Shown one piece after another: positions 15,734 through 24,711 of a stretch of 35,740 nt of DNA; position 1 is the stretch's first letter; every line of letters begins with the position of its first letter. The notes below the pieces were generated by a model. That model did not search any database and had not been told where the DNA came from. It saw only the letters and a list, made by a program, of their open reading frames with translations. A program made the position numbers and the translations under genes. This stretch comes from Lachnospiraceae bacterium (GTDB taxonomy: Bacteria; Bacillota; Clostridia; Lachnospirales; Lachnospiraceae), in assembly GCA_024699645.1 (NCBI GenBank), contig JAILPE010000085.1, forward strand, positions 1-35,740. The letters run 5' to 3'.

Positions 15734-18700
15734 ATGGCACTATATCTGCATTGCGGTCCCGCGGGAAGCGGGAAGACGCACAGGCTCATGCGAACCGTTA
15801 TAGAGGAAGCATCGAAGGACATTAACAGAAATGTCCTTCTTATTGTGCCTGAACAGGTGAGCATGCAGGCAACATCTCAGCTTATAAACGCTCATCCCGG
15901 CCATACGATCATGAACGCAGACGTTCTGAGCTTTATGAGACTCGCGTACAGGGTGTTCGATGAGCTCGGACTCGGGATTCCGGATGTGCTTGATGATACG
16001 GGAAAGAGCATGATCGTGAAGAAAGTTGCTCTTGATCTGAGTGATAAACTTACTGTCTATAGGGGACTTGTCAGAAGGCAGGGCTTTATAGATGAACTTA
16101 AATCGCTTATCTGCGAATTCTACCAATACGGGATCACCGATGATGATCTTTCCGAAATCCTCAAGGCAACCGACGGAAGTGACAGGCTTTTTGCCAAACT
16201 TTCGGATGTAAGGGTGCTGTTTGACGGATTCAGAGAATTCCTCAAAGACAGGTTCGTTATGAATGAGGAACTTCTCGATCTTCTCGCCGGAGCGGCTTTA
16301 AGGTCGTCTGTCGTCAAGGGTTCGGTGATCGCTTTCGACGGGTTTACGGGATTTACGGCTCCCCAGTACAGACTTATGGAAAGCCTGATGCGTGCGGCGG
16401 AGGATGTTCATTTGACTGTCACGGTCGATACGGAAATAGCAAAGCTATACGCCGGGGACGACGGTGATACTATTCAGAGCGGCCGGGCCGGGGACGGACG
16501 TCCGTATTCAAAGAAGTCTTTTGATAAAGACAGCTCAATGTTTATCCTGAGCGTGCAGACAATAGAAAAAATGAAGGAACTTGCCCTGCTCACCGGGCAG
16601 AAGGTGATCATGGACTGCGAGCCGCGCGAGGGATTCCGCTACATGAGAGGGAATAGTGGCGAAGAGCAGACAGGCAACCATGACGAGATACTGACGGGAA
16701 GCTTTGGGAAAGAGCAGACAGGCAACCACGACGAGATACTGACAGAAAGCCTCGGGAAAGTCCATACGGGAAATACACAAGATTTTGCGCTTGCTCATCT
16801 GGAAAAGAACATCTTCAGATATCCCGCCGTGAGGGCGAAAAACTGCGACGGCGTGGAGATCGCGGAGTGCGACGATACGGAAACGGAGATAGCATATGCG
16901 GTAACGCAGATAAAACGGCTTGTGCGTGAGGAAGGCCTTAAGTACAGTGAAATGGCGGTCGTGCTCGCGGACATGGACGGCATGAGCGTTAAGGTGGCGG
17001 GAAGCCTCAGAAAAGCGGGGATCCCGTACTTTATGGACGTTAAGAAAAACGTGCTCGGGACAGGACCTGCAGAGATGATACGCTCTGCGATCAGCGTTGC
17101 GCGGAGCGATTACGCCTATGAGAACGTGTTCAGGTTCGTTAAGGCGCTGCCCGGGGATATGCGCGAAGGTATGGAGAATATCGAAAACTTCGTTCGCGCG
17201 AGAGGCGTCCGCGGGGCACGAAGGTGGAGCAATGAGTGGACCGGAAAGGTCTACAGGCACTACGAAGTCGACATGGACGTGATAAACAGGCAGAGGGAAG
17301 AGATATATTCACTGCTCGATCCGGTAGTCAGGGTCATGAACGACCGAAAGTCGACAGTCAAAGATATGGTCGATGCCGCCAAAAAGCTTCTGGAAACGTG
17401 CTCGGTTAAAGAAAAGCTCGAGGCAAGCGTCGAGAGGATGCAGACCTCCGCAGACGAAACGGAGAGGCTGACGGCGAGGGAGAATGCACAGTTATACGAC
17501 GGGATCATGGGCGTTCTCGACCATGCGGCTTCGCTGCTCGGAAATGATGTGATCAGCGCCAAGGAATTCGCGGATATTCTTGACACCGGCTTCTCAAGGC
17601 AGGAGCTGGCGCTTTTGCCGCCTTCGGGAGACTGCGTGCTCATCGGAGATGTTGAGCGAAGCAGGGTCGGAAACGTTAGGGCGCTGCTTGTTTTAGGGCT
17701 CGGTGATGATGTACTTCCGGCAAAAGGCGGGGGAAGTACGATACTCTCCGAGGCTGACAGAGAGCTCTTTGCAGGGCATGATATCGCGCTTTCGCCCACG
17801 AGAAAGCAGGCAATCCTCAACAATGAATTCTATATGTACCTTTGCTTTTCGAAGCCGTCCGAAAGGCTGCTTCTGAGCTACCACACAGGCAACGGGAAGT
17901 CGCACATCAGGCCGGCCTACGTGATCCCGGCAGTGACGAAGGTCTTTGAGGACCTGCATGTTCAAAAGATCGGAAAAAGGATGCGCGAGCTGTCGATAGG
18001 CGAAGACGGCGGGATCGCCCTTCTGGCAAGGATTATAGGCGAAAAGGAAACTGCCCTTTCGCCCGAAGAAATCTCGGTGCTCGAAGAGGTCAGGAGCGAG
18101 CGCCCCGAAACCTTTGACAGGATCCTTGAAGGCGCATTTTACAGAGCGGGAGGCAAAGACATATCGCCGCTCATAGCAAAGCAGATTTACGGCGAAGTTA
18201 TAAAAAACAGCGTGACGTCGCTTGAACAATATGCGTCGTGCGCATATGCGTATTTCCTCAAGTACGGCCTCAAGTGCGAGCCCGAGGCCGAGTACGGGAT
18301 AGCCGCATCGGATCTCGGAAGCATGTATCACAAGGCACTCGAGGTGTACGGCAAAACCCTGCGCCGCGAGGGGATCAAGTGGCATGACGACATAGACGAA
18401 GAAAAGAAGAAAACGCTTATATCGGCGGCAGTGGAGGAAGCGGCTCAAAACTATGCTGAGCTTATGGACGAGAGCGCCCGCAGCGCATATACGAAAACGC
18501 GTATAGAAAAAGTGCTGACGCTGACCGTCAAAGTCATAGGCGCACAGGTACGCGCGGGCATTTTTGAACCCGAATACCTCGAGGCCGGCTTCAACAGGGA
18601 CTACACAGATATGGTCGCCGAAGGGCGTGTGGACAGGATCGACGTCTGCCGCAAGAACGGAAGAACTTTCCTCAGAGTTGTCGATTATAAAACGGGAAAT

Positions 18701-19309
18701 CTGGATTTCGATCTTAACCTTCTCTACCACGGGATCAGGGTGCAGCTTGCGCTTTACACGAAAGTTGCGGTCGAGATGATAAAGGAAAAAGGGGCGGAAA
18801 ACCCCGAGACTGCGGGATTCTATTATTATAAGATCGACGATCCCATAGTTGAGGGCGAAGCCGGGATGAGCGACGAAGAGCTGTTTGAGAAGAAGGTTAA
18901 GGCTCTGAGGCTCAACGGGCCGTCCGACAGTGAGCCCGTAAAGCTGATCAGCCAGGACAAAAACCTCGACGGAGGGGATGAGTCGCTCGGAGAGAAGAGG
19001 GATTCAAAGGTCATACCGGTTGCAACGCTCCAAACCGGGGAATTGTCGAAATACGCGAAAACCTTTAAAGCCAAACAGTTCGGCGAGATATTTGATTATG
19101 TGGATCGGGTCTTCAGGGATAAAACGGCTGACATCCTTTCCGGAAAGATCCCGGTAGATCCGTATGAGTATGATAAGAAGAGTTCGTGCGATTATTGTAA
19201 GTATAAGGGAATCTGCGGATTCGACGAAAAACTCGGGTCAAAATGCAGAAGGATAGAGAAGCTTTCGGCCGACGAAATATTTGAAAAGATGAGCAGCCGG
19301 GAGGAATAA
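15734..19309 (+). CDS. addB: ATP-dependent helicase/deoxyribonuclease subunit B
   Basis: AddB with AddA forms the end-processing nuclease for recombinational repair in Firmicutes. The 1191-residue product begins with Walker A CGPAGSGKTHRL. Its C terminus is a RecB-type nuclease: VVDYKTGNLDF carries the catalytic Asp/Lys. Cysteines of an iron-sulfur cluster are split between SCAYAYFLKYGLKC and CDYCKYKGICGF near the end. ATG 15734 follows a G-rich ribosome binding site. Oddity: residues about 307-352 contain a 16-residue tandem repeat (EQTGNHDEILTGS-type, nearly three copies), which looks like an in-frame 48-bp duplication. The final codons merge into repeats that continue toward addA. Confidence 0.95.
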   Translation: MALYLHCGPAGSGKTHRLMRTVIEEASKDINRNVLLIVPEQVSMQATSQLINAHPGHTIMNADVLSFMRLAYRVFDELGLGIPDVLDDTGKSMIVKKVALDLSDKLTVYRGLVRRQGFIDELKSLICEFYQYGITDDDLSEILKATDGSDRLFAKLSDVRVLFDGFREFLKDRFVMNEELLDLLAGAALRSSVVKGSVIAFDGFTGFTAPQYRLMESLMRAAEDVHLTVTVDTEIAKLYAGDDGDTIQSGRAGDGRPYSKKSFDKDSSMFILSVQTIEKMKELALLTGQKVIMDCEPREGFRYMRGNSGEEQTGNHDEILTGSFGKEQTGNHDEILTESLGKVHTGNTQDFALAHLEKNIFRYPAVRAKNCDGVEIAECDDTETEIAYAVTQIKRLVREEGLKYSEMAVVLADMDGMSVKVAGSLRKAGIPYFMDVKKNVLGTGPAEMIRSAISVARSDYAYENVFRFVKALPGDMREGMENIENFVRARGVRGARRWSNEWTGKVYRHYEVDMDVINRQREEIYSLLDPVVRVMNDRKSTVKDMVDAAKKLLETCSVKEKLEASVERMQTSADETERLTARENAQLYDGIMGVLDHAASLLGNDVISAKEFADILDTGFSRQELALLPPSGDCVLIGDVERSRVGNVRALLVLGLGDDVLPAKGGGSTILSEADRELFAGHDIALSPTRKQAILNNEFYMYLCFSKPSERLLLSYHTGNGKSHIRPAYVIPAVTKVFEDLHVQKIGKRMRELSIGEDGGIALLARIIGEKETALSPEEISVLEEVRSERPETFDRILEGAFYRAGGKDISPLIAKQIYGEVIKNSVTSLEQYASCAYAYFLKYGLKCEPEAEYGIAASDLGSMYHKALEVYGKTLRREGIKWHDDIDEEKKKTLISAAVEEAAQNYAELMDESARSAYTKTRIEKVLTLTVKVIGAQVRAGIFEPEYLEAGFNRDYTDMVAEGRVDRIDVCRKNGRTFLRVVDYKTGNLDFDLNLLYHGIRVQLALYTKVAVEMIKEKGAENPETAGFYYYKIDDPIVEGEAGMSDEELFEKKVKALRLNGPSDSEPVKLISQDKNLDGGDESLGEKRDSKVIPVATLQTGELSKYAKTFKAKQFGEIFDYVDRVFRDKTADILSGKIPVDPYEYDKKSSCDYCKYKGICGFDEKLGSKCRRIEKLSADEIFEKMSSREE
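16651..16790 (+). repeat. in-frame 48 bp tandem repeat inside addB
   Basis: GAGCAGACAGGCAACCA recurs at 16664 and 16712 and, diverged, at about 16760. The period is 48 bases (16 codons), so the frame is kept. The encoded units are hydrophilic (E/Q/T/G/N/H/D) and likely form a surface loop. Confidence 0.88.
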
Positions 19310-19430
19310 AAAACTTCCGGATATGAAGTGCAGACAGAGGCCCCAAAGAAGAGCGCCGGAAGAGAGAGCAGACAGAGGCCCCAAAGAAAAGCACCGGAAG
19401 AGACAGGCAGACAGAAGCCGAAAGAAGTTT
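19294..19430. repeat. 37-39 bp tandem repeat from the addB 3' end to the addA start
   Basis: CAGACAGAGG-type unit starts occur at 19331, 19369 and 19408, each except the last followed by CCCCAAAGAA and CCGGAAGAG. A more diverged unit (CAGCCGGGAGG, with CCGGA 39 bases before the next) begins at 19294, inside the last codons of addB. The periods are not all multiples of three. The segment reads open in the addA frame from GTG 19328 but has the composition of repeats rather than protein. Confidence 0.78.
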
Positions 19431-19447
19431 TTGAGAGGAAAAGATTT

Positions 19448-22400
19448 ATGGGACAGGAAAGAGTGTGGAGCCCGCGACAGCTTGAGATCCTTGAAGCGGA
19501 ACGGGAAAATATTGAAGTCCTTGCGGCAGCGGGCGCAGGTAAAACGAGCGTCCTTGTCGAGAAGATTTTCAGATTGATCAGCGCGCCCGACGGTACTGAT
19601 GTTGACCGTCTTCTTGTCATGACATTTACGCGTGCGGCAGCGGCAGAGATGAGGGAGAGACTTGCCTCGAAACTCATGGACGCCATTGAAGAGGATCCCT
19701 CGAACAAGAGGCTGCTCCGTCAGCAGATGCTTCTTTACGGTGCACAGATATGCACGATCGACAGCTTTTGCCAAAGTGTTCTGAGGGAGTTTTACGGAAG
19801 TGTCGATGTTGATCCGTCGTTCAGAAACGGCGAGGAAGCAGAAATAAACCTTATGAAAACGGACACCGTGCGAGAGCTTGTCGAGGATCTGTATGCGAGG
19901 GGTGACAAGGAGTTCCTTGATTTCATCACTTGCTACACGGGAACGAAGGACGACGGAAAGATCGAAGAACATATAGAAGACCTCGCAAAATGCGCGATGG
20001 CGCACCCGGACCCCGACGCATGGCTCGACCGCCTGTATGTCGAGAATGAGCAGATCGATATTGACGGGCTGATGAGGTCGCGTGACATAGGCCTTATTAT
20101 CGAACATGCGACGGAAATACTTGACGGCGCTTTAAACGAAGCAAGAAAGATCGCGGAGCTCGCGGACAGGGGTGGGCTTGAGAAATATAAGATCACGTTT
20201 GAGTCGGATGCTCAGCTCATCGAAGGGGCGAGAAACGCCCATGATTTCGTTAAACGGCAGGCTATGCTTGACGAACCGTTCCCGAAGCTGCCGGGGAAGG
20301 CCGGGGATAACCCTGATTACGACAAGGACCTCGCGGTGAGATGTAAGAACATCAGGGAAGGTTACAAAAAGAGGATCAAGAATCTGAAGGAGAAGTTTTA
20401 CTCGTCGACGCCCGAGCAGATCCTCATGACGAGAAATATAGGCGCGGCTGCGGCGCGAACGCTTATATCGGCAACCCGCGAATACCTCACAAGGCTCATG
20501 GACAAAAAACTCGACAAAAATGTGCTTGATTTTGACGATGTTTCGCACTACGCTCTCAAGATCCTGACGGAGAAGGCAGACGACGGAAGCCTTCTCCCTT
20601 CGCAGAGGGCATTGACGCTTAGAAAGCGCTACGACTGGATCTTTGTCGATGAGTATCAGGACAGTAACGAAATACAGGAGGAGCTCGTGAATGCGATCGC
20701 CGGGCCGGCGGAATCGGCGCCGTATACGTTTATGGTGGGCGACGTAAAGCAGAGCATCTATAAATTCCGTATGGCGAAGCCGGAGCTCTTTATGAGAAGG
20801 TGCGAGCTGTACAGGAGCGACCCGCGGGAGGGAAAGGTGGTTGTTCTCGACAGCAATTATCGAAGTCTTGCCGGGATCCTCACGAGTACAAACAGAGTTT
20901 TTGAGCGCGCCATGCGCAAAGAGATCGGCGGGATCGACTATGATGAGGAAGCGGCACTCAAGCCGGGAACACCGGCGCAAACGGAAACCGAATGCAGGAA
21001 GACCCGTGTCGTGGTAGTGGAAGGCGAACGGGAAAACGAGATAGAAAAGGCGGCGCAGATCATAAAGGAAACGGCCACGGAGCGCGGAAGCTATGAGGGA
21101 ATCGCGGTGCTTCTCAGAACCAAAAGCATGATCGGCGATTACCGGCGGGCGTTCGAAGAGAAAGGTATCCCTGTGGCTGCCTCCGAAACAACGGGATTTT
21201 TGAAAACATTTGAGATAAGGACCATGCTCGATTATCTGACGATCGTCGATAATCCCGCGCATGACATTCCTTTTGTCGGCGCGCTGGCTTCACCGATCGG
21301 CGGGCTTGAAAACGACGAGCTCGCGCAGATCCGTATTGAAGAGGGGCCCGAGCGTCTCTGGTTTGAGGTGGCGCGAAGCTACTCGGAAAGCGGAAGCAGC
21401 GCCGCAATAAGAAGCAAACTGGTTCGTTTCTTTAACGCTTATGACGCGATCAGGTCGATGAACCTCTGCCGCGATCTGGGCGAATGCATAGAACGCATAT
21501 ATGATCTCACGGGGTTCATGACATTTTGCAGGGCGCTCCCTAACGGGGATGTGCGTGCCGCAAATCTGAATCTGTTGATCGATTACGCATATGCGTATGA
21601 AAAAAGCTCTTACACCGGCCTTTTCAGTTTTGTGCGCTACATAGAGCAGCTCAAAAGATCCGACCAGGACCTTGACGAGAGCGAGGCGGTCTCGGGCGGA
21701 AATGCCGTTACGATCATGACTATACATAAGAGCAAGGGACTTGAGTTCCCGGTCGTTCTGATCGGCGGAATGACGCGAAAGCTTATAGAGATGGATTCGC
21801 GGGACAGCATGATCAAAAACAGCGATTACGGTATACGCGCGGTTGCGATCGATCCCGAAAAAAGGATCAAGCTCCCGACTGTTTCCAGAGCCGTGGTAAG
21901 GCTGCAAATGACATTGGAGATGAAGGGCGAAGAGCTCAGGCTTCTGTACGTCGGCATGACGCGCGCACGGGAGCAGCTGATCATGATAGGAAACGTAAAA
22001 GATCTTTCCTCCGGGAAAAATCACGAAGCATGGGAGCAGGCGGCAATCAGCAGTTCCGACGGCAGCGCCTATAGCTACAGCTATATCGACTCGGCTTCGA
22101 GCTACCTCGATTTCGTGGTCCCCGCCGCAATTTCGGACCCGGAGCACTTCGACCTCGAATTCGTGGCCCCTGCCGCAATTTCGGACCCGGAGCATTTTGA
22201 CCCTGAAACCGAACACGAATCGGCAACTTCGGAAGCCACCCTCGCACCCGACCTTGATGCTGCGGGCATGGAAACAGCCGCCGCAGAAAATGCTTCAGGA
22301 GTAGGGCTTGGCTCTGCGGACAGAAAGAAGACACGGGAGGAACTTATAAAATTTTATAGGGAAGCGCTTTGCGAGGAAGAAACGGATGAGACGCGCGCCG

Positions 22401-23167
22401 TCAGAAAAAAGCTTACATACAAATATCCTTATGAAGAATATTCAAAGATCCCCACAAAGCTTTCTGTGTCCGATATCAAGAAAAAGCACATCGAAGAGGA
22501 GGGCCTTGTCTCTCAAATGTGGACACCCGGAAGAGGAGTTACGGAATCTCCCGAAAGAGTTTACGAAGGAAACGGAACCCAAGTGTCTGAAAGATCTTCC
22601 GAAGAGAACGTTTTCGGGACTTCAAATGCGGACGAGATGGCAAAAACTGAGCGGCTCAGCGGCGCAGAGTATGGTACACTCCTTCATAAGGTGATGAGAT
22701 TTATTCCTTTTGATATAACAACCGACGGAATAGAGGATTATCTTGACGAGATTGAGAAACGAGGGATCATAGGCGTTCGCGAAAAAGAAGCGATCGATCG
22801 CTCGGATATTGCCGGATTTGTCGGCTCTCCCATATTTGAAAGGCTTAGTCGGGCTTCGGAAAATAGGACGATCAGGAGAGAGCAACCGTTTATCTGCGGG
22901 ATCCTGGCGGATGAGATCGACAGCGAGAATTACGGAAACAGCAAGGTACTTATACCGGTTCAGGGTGTTATCGACTGCCTTTTCGAAGAGGACGGCAAGG
23001 TTTTTGTCCTTGATTATAAGACTGACAGAAAAAATGAGCAGCAGCTTCGCGACAGCTACAAGTCTCAGCTTGAGCTCTACATGAAGGCTGCAACGGCAGC
23101 GCTCGGAAAACCCGCGGGGGAAATGATCATTTATTCATTTAATATGAAAAGATCATTTGAGATCTGA
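19448..23167 (+). CDS. addA: ATP-dependent helicase/nuclease subunit A
   Basis: The 1239-residue product is a UvrD/RecB-type helicase fused to a RecB-family nuclease and is the partner of AddB. Visible motifs are Walker A (AAAGAGKTS) near residue 28, a TFTRAAAAEM block (Ia), VDEYQDSN (II), GDVKQSIYKFR (III), TIHKSKGLEFPVV (V), LLYVGMTRAREQL (VI) and nuclease VLDYKTDR near the C terminus. ATG 19448 is the family-like start (QERVWSPRQLEILE) with GAGAGGAAAAG upstream; an in-frame GTG at 19328 would add 40 residues of repeat-derived sequence. An extra low-complexity segment lies at about 885-960. It contains a 16-residue repeat (FVxPAAISDPEHFD) in the linker before the nuclease domain. Confidence 0.96.
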   Translation: MGQERVWSPRQLEILEAERENIEVLAAAGAGKTSVLVEKIFRLISAPDGTDVDRLLVMTFTRAAAAEMRERLASKLMDAIEEDPSNKRLLRQQMLLYGAQICTIDSFCQSVLREFYGSVDVDPSFRNGEEAEINLMKTDTVRELVEDLYARGDKEFLDFITCYTGTKDDGKIEEHIEDLAKCAMAHPDPDAWLDRLYVENEQIDIDGLMRSRDIGLIIEHATEILDGALNEARKIAELADRGGLEKYKITFESDAQLIEGARNAHDFVKRQAMLDEPFPKLPGKAGDNPDYDKDLAVRCKNIREGYKKRIKNLKEKFYSSTPEQILMTRNIGAAAARTLISATREYLTRLMDKKLDKNVLDFDDVSHYALKILTEKADDGSLLPSQRALTLRKRYDWIFVDEYQDSNEIQEELVNAIAGPAESAPYTFMVGDVKQSIYKFRMAKPELFMRRCELYRSDPREGKVVVLDSNYRSLAGILTSTNRVFERAMRKEIGGIDYDEEAALKPGTPAQTETECRKTRVVVVEGERENEIEKAAQIIKETATERGSYEGIAVLLRTKSMIGDYRRAFEEKGIPVAASETTGFLKTFEIRTMLDYLTIVDNPAHDIPFVGALASPIGGLENDELAQIRIEEGPERLWFEVARSYSESGSSAAIRSKLVRFFNAYDAIRSMNLCRDLGECIERIYDLTGFMTFCRALPNGDVRAANLNLLIDYAYAYEKSSYTGLFSFVRYIEQLKRSDQDLDESEAVSGGNAVTIMTIHKSKGLEFPVVLIGGMTRKLIEMDSRDSMIKNSDYGIRAVAIDPEKRIKLPTVSRAVVRLQMTLEMKGEELRLLYVGMTRAREQLIMIGNVKDLSSGKNHEAWEQAAISSSDGSAYSYSYIDSASSYLDFVVPAAISDPEHFDLEFVAPAAISDPEHFDPETEHESATSEATLAPDLDAAGMETAAAENASGVGLGSADRKKTREELIKFYREALCEEETDETRAVRKKLTYKYPYEEYSKIPTKLSVSDIKKKHIEEEGLVSQMWTPGRGVTESPERVYEGNGTQVSERSSEENVFGTSNADEMAKTERLSGAEYGTLLHKVMRFIPFDITTDGIEDYLDEIEKRGIIGVREKEAIDRSDIAGFVGSPIFERLSRASENRTIRREQPFICGILADEIDSENYGNSKVLIPVQGVIDCLFEEDGKVFVLDYKTDRKNEQQLRDSYKSQLELYMKAATAALGKPAGEMIIYSFNMKRSFEI
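22106..22201 (+). repeat. in-frame 48 bp tandem repeat inside addA
   Basis: Two 48-base copies (16 codons each) encode LDFVVPAAISDPEHFD and LEFVAPAAISDPEHFD. They sit in the poorly conserved linker between helicase motif VI and the nuclease domain. The unit length equals that of the addB internal repeat although the sequences are unrelated. Confidence 0.9.
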
Positions 23168-23292
23168 GGGGGAAACCGTAGGGATTATAAGCCGGAATAT
23201 GAAGCAATCGCCCAAAGAAATATTCCTGGAGAAATATAATTGCCGGAATAGTACAGAATTAAAAGCAAGACCGGACTGTTAGGAGTGGAGAA

Positions 23293-24042
23293 ATGAAAGA
23301 GTACAGCGGATTCGCACAGGTCTATGATATGTTTATGGATAACATACCCTATAAAAAGTGGGGCAAATATCTGATATCACTGCTTCGATCGCAGGGTGTG
23401 GACTCGGGCATTGTTGCCGAGCTCGGATGCGGGACGGGTCAGATGACGCGACTGCTCAGGGATGCCGGCTATGACATGATCGGGATCGATAATTCTCCCG
23501 ATATGCTCGGCGTTGCAAGGGGGCGCGAAGAGGATGAGAGCATCCTTTATCTGTTGCAGGATATGCGTTCGTTTGAATTGTACGGAACCGTTGCAGCTAT
23601 CGTGAGCGTGTGTGACAGCCTGAACTATCTGACGAACCCTGAAGATCTGTACAAGGTTTTTAAGCTTGCGAAGAATTACCTCGATCCCGGCGGAGTCATG
23701 ATCTTTGATATGAACACGAAATACTATTATTCTCATGTGGTTGCGGACAATACGATCTGTGAAAACAGGGAAGAGGGAAGCTTCATTTGGGAAAATGAAT
23801 ATAATGAGCAAACCTTCATAAATACATCATATCTCACGATATATCATAAAATCGAAAGCGGAGCAACACAGATTTACAACCGCCTTGAAGAAGAGCATAA
23901 ACAGCGCGGATATAACAGCGGAGAAGTGCTCCATCACGCACGCAGAGCAGGGCTTACGCCTGTTTGCCTGTATGAGGCTTTTACCCGAAAGGCACCCGAC
24001 AGAACAACCGAAAGAATGTATTTTATTCTCAAAAATGTGTGA
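23293..24042 (+). CDS. class I SAM-dependent methyltransferase
   Basis: The 249-residue product has a Rossmann-type methyltransferase core: motif I AELGCGTGQMT (about 43-53), acidic residue D66 in MIGIDNSPDM at the next strand, LQDMRSFEL, and SVCDSLNYL near motif IV. The substrate is not identifiable; this general fold (Methyltransf_25 type) acts on small molecules, RNA or protein. ATG 23293 has AGGAGTGGAG upstream. It lies 125 bases after addA. That gap contains a weak repeat (GCCGGAATA at about 23191 and 23250) and no clear promoter, so co-transcription with addA is possible. Confidence 0.9.
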   Translation: MKEYSGFAQVYDMFMDNIPYKKWGKYLISLLRSQGVDSGIVAELGCGTGQMTRLLRDAGYDMIGIDNSPDMLGVARGREEDESILYLLQDMRSFELYGTVAAIVSVCDSLNYLTNPEDLYKVFKLAKNYLDPGGVMIFDMNTKYYYSHVVADNTICENREEGSFIWENEYNEQTFINTSYLTIYHKIESGATQIYNRLEEEHKQRGYNSGEVLHHARRAGLTPVCLYEAFTRKAPDRTTERMYFILKNV

Positions 24043-24092
24043 AAAACAGATAACAAAAGCACATAGAATTGACGAATACATGAAAAAACAGT
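24034..24092. repeat. weak duplication at the methyltransferase 3' end
   Basis: TGTGAAAAACAG (from 24038, containing the TGA stop) is echoed by CATGAAAAAACAG (24079-24091), a spacing of about 42 bases. The match is short and A-rich, so chance is possible. Confidence 0.35.
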
Positions 24093-24129
24093 GGCTTCTT
24101 TTCTTTTTTTATGAAATTGAAAACAAAAC

Positions 24130-24158
24130 TTGACAAATAACAAATTTGATAGTATATT
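24130..24158 (+). promoter_or_regulatory. promoter of the cheY-like gene
   Basis: A perfect -35 TTGACA (24130-24135), a 17-base spacer and TATATT (24153-24158). The leader is about 65 bases with a small hairpin (CGGGTGAAATCCCG) before the ribosome binding site AGGAG. Confidence 0.85.
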
Positions 24159-24228
24159 GTTAGAAGATGATAGACCAAGACACATTTCGGGTGAAATCCC
24201 GTGATAATCATTTTATAGGAGAAAATAT

Positions 24229-24591
24229 ATGGCGAAGAGAGTTCTTGTATGTGATGACGCGGCGTTCATGAGGATGATGATCAAAGATATCCTGACTAAG
24301 AACGGTTACGAAATTGCCGGCGAAGCTGAAAACGGAGCTGTTGCTGTTAGTAAGTATGCAGAAACAAAGCCCGACCTTGTCATGCTTGATATCACGATGC
24401 CCGAGATGGATGGCATTCAGGCGCTTAAGAAGATCAAGGAACAGGATCCCGGCGCTGTTGCCATTATGTGTTCTGCGATGGGTCAGCAGGCCATGGTTAT
24501 CGAGTCGATCCAGTCCGGTGCGAAGGACTTTATTGTAAAACCTTTCCAGGCAGATCGTGTAATCGAGGCCATTAAGAAGGTTATCGGATAA
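24229..24591 (+). CDS. cheY: CheY-like single-domain response regulator
   Basis: The 120-residue product is a stand-alone receiver domain: acidic pair D9/D10, phosphoacceptor D54 (VMLDITMPEMDG), switch Ser in CSAMGQ, and conserved Lys in FIVKPF (K104). It has no output domain, as in CheY, which carries the chemotaxis signal to the flagellar switch. The sequence resembles the Firmicute CheY type (AFMRMMIKDIL, GYEIAGEAENG). No flagellar or other che gene is in the window, so a non-chemotaxis role is possible. It has its own strong promoter and terminator. The degenerate kinase/Hpt protein downstream is a possible phosphotransfer partner by position. Confidence 0.9.
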   Translation: MAKRVLVCDDAAFMRMMIKDILTKNGYEIAGEAENGAVAVSKYAETKPDLVMLDITMPEMDGIQALKKIKEQDPGAVAIMCSAMGQQAMVIESIQSGAKDFIVKPFQADRVIEAIKKVIG

Positions 24592-24617
24592 CCGCGAAAA
24601 AACAAAACAGACAAACA

Positions 24618-24648
24618 AGGCGTGGCAGATGCCACGCCTATTTCTTTA
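24618..24648 (+). terminator. terminator of the cheY-like gene
   Basis: AGGCGTGGC (24618-24626) and GCCACGCCT (24631-24639) form a perfect nine-bp stem with a four-base loop, followed by A and TTTCTTTATT. Confidence 0.92.
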
Positions 24649-24711
24649 TTCGCATTAATATGTTATTATATAACTGAAACCCTTCGGATATGCTTGAGAA
24701 TCGAGGTGTGT

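Noticed and set aside
16535-17260. long antisense open frame within addB (and similar ones in addA, 19238-22216)
   Set aside because: They mirror the codon pattern of the real genes, have no ribosome binding sites and resemble no protein family.
19328-19447. 40-residue N-terminal extension of AddA from GTG 19328
   Set aside because: It is built of the 37-39 bp repeats and lacks a ribosome binding site, while ATG 19448 gives the family-like start.
24159-24228. riboswitch in the cheY leader
   Set aside because: Only about 65 bases with one short hairpin; no known riboswitch core is visible.
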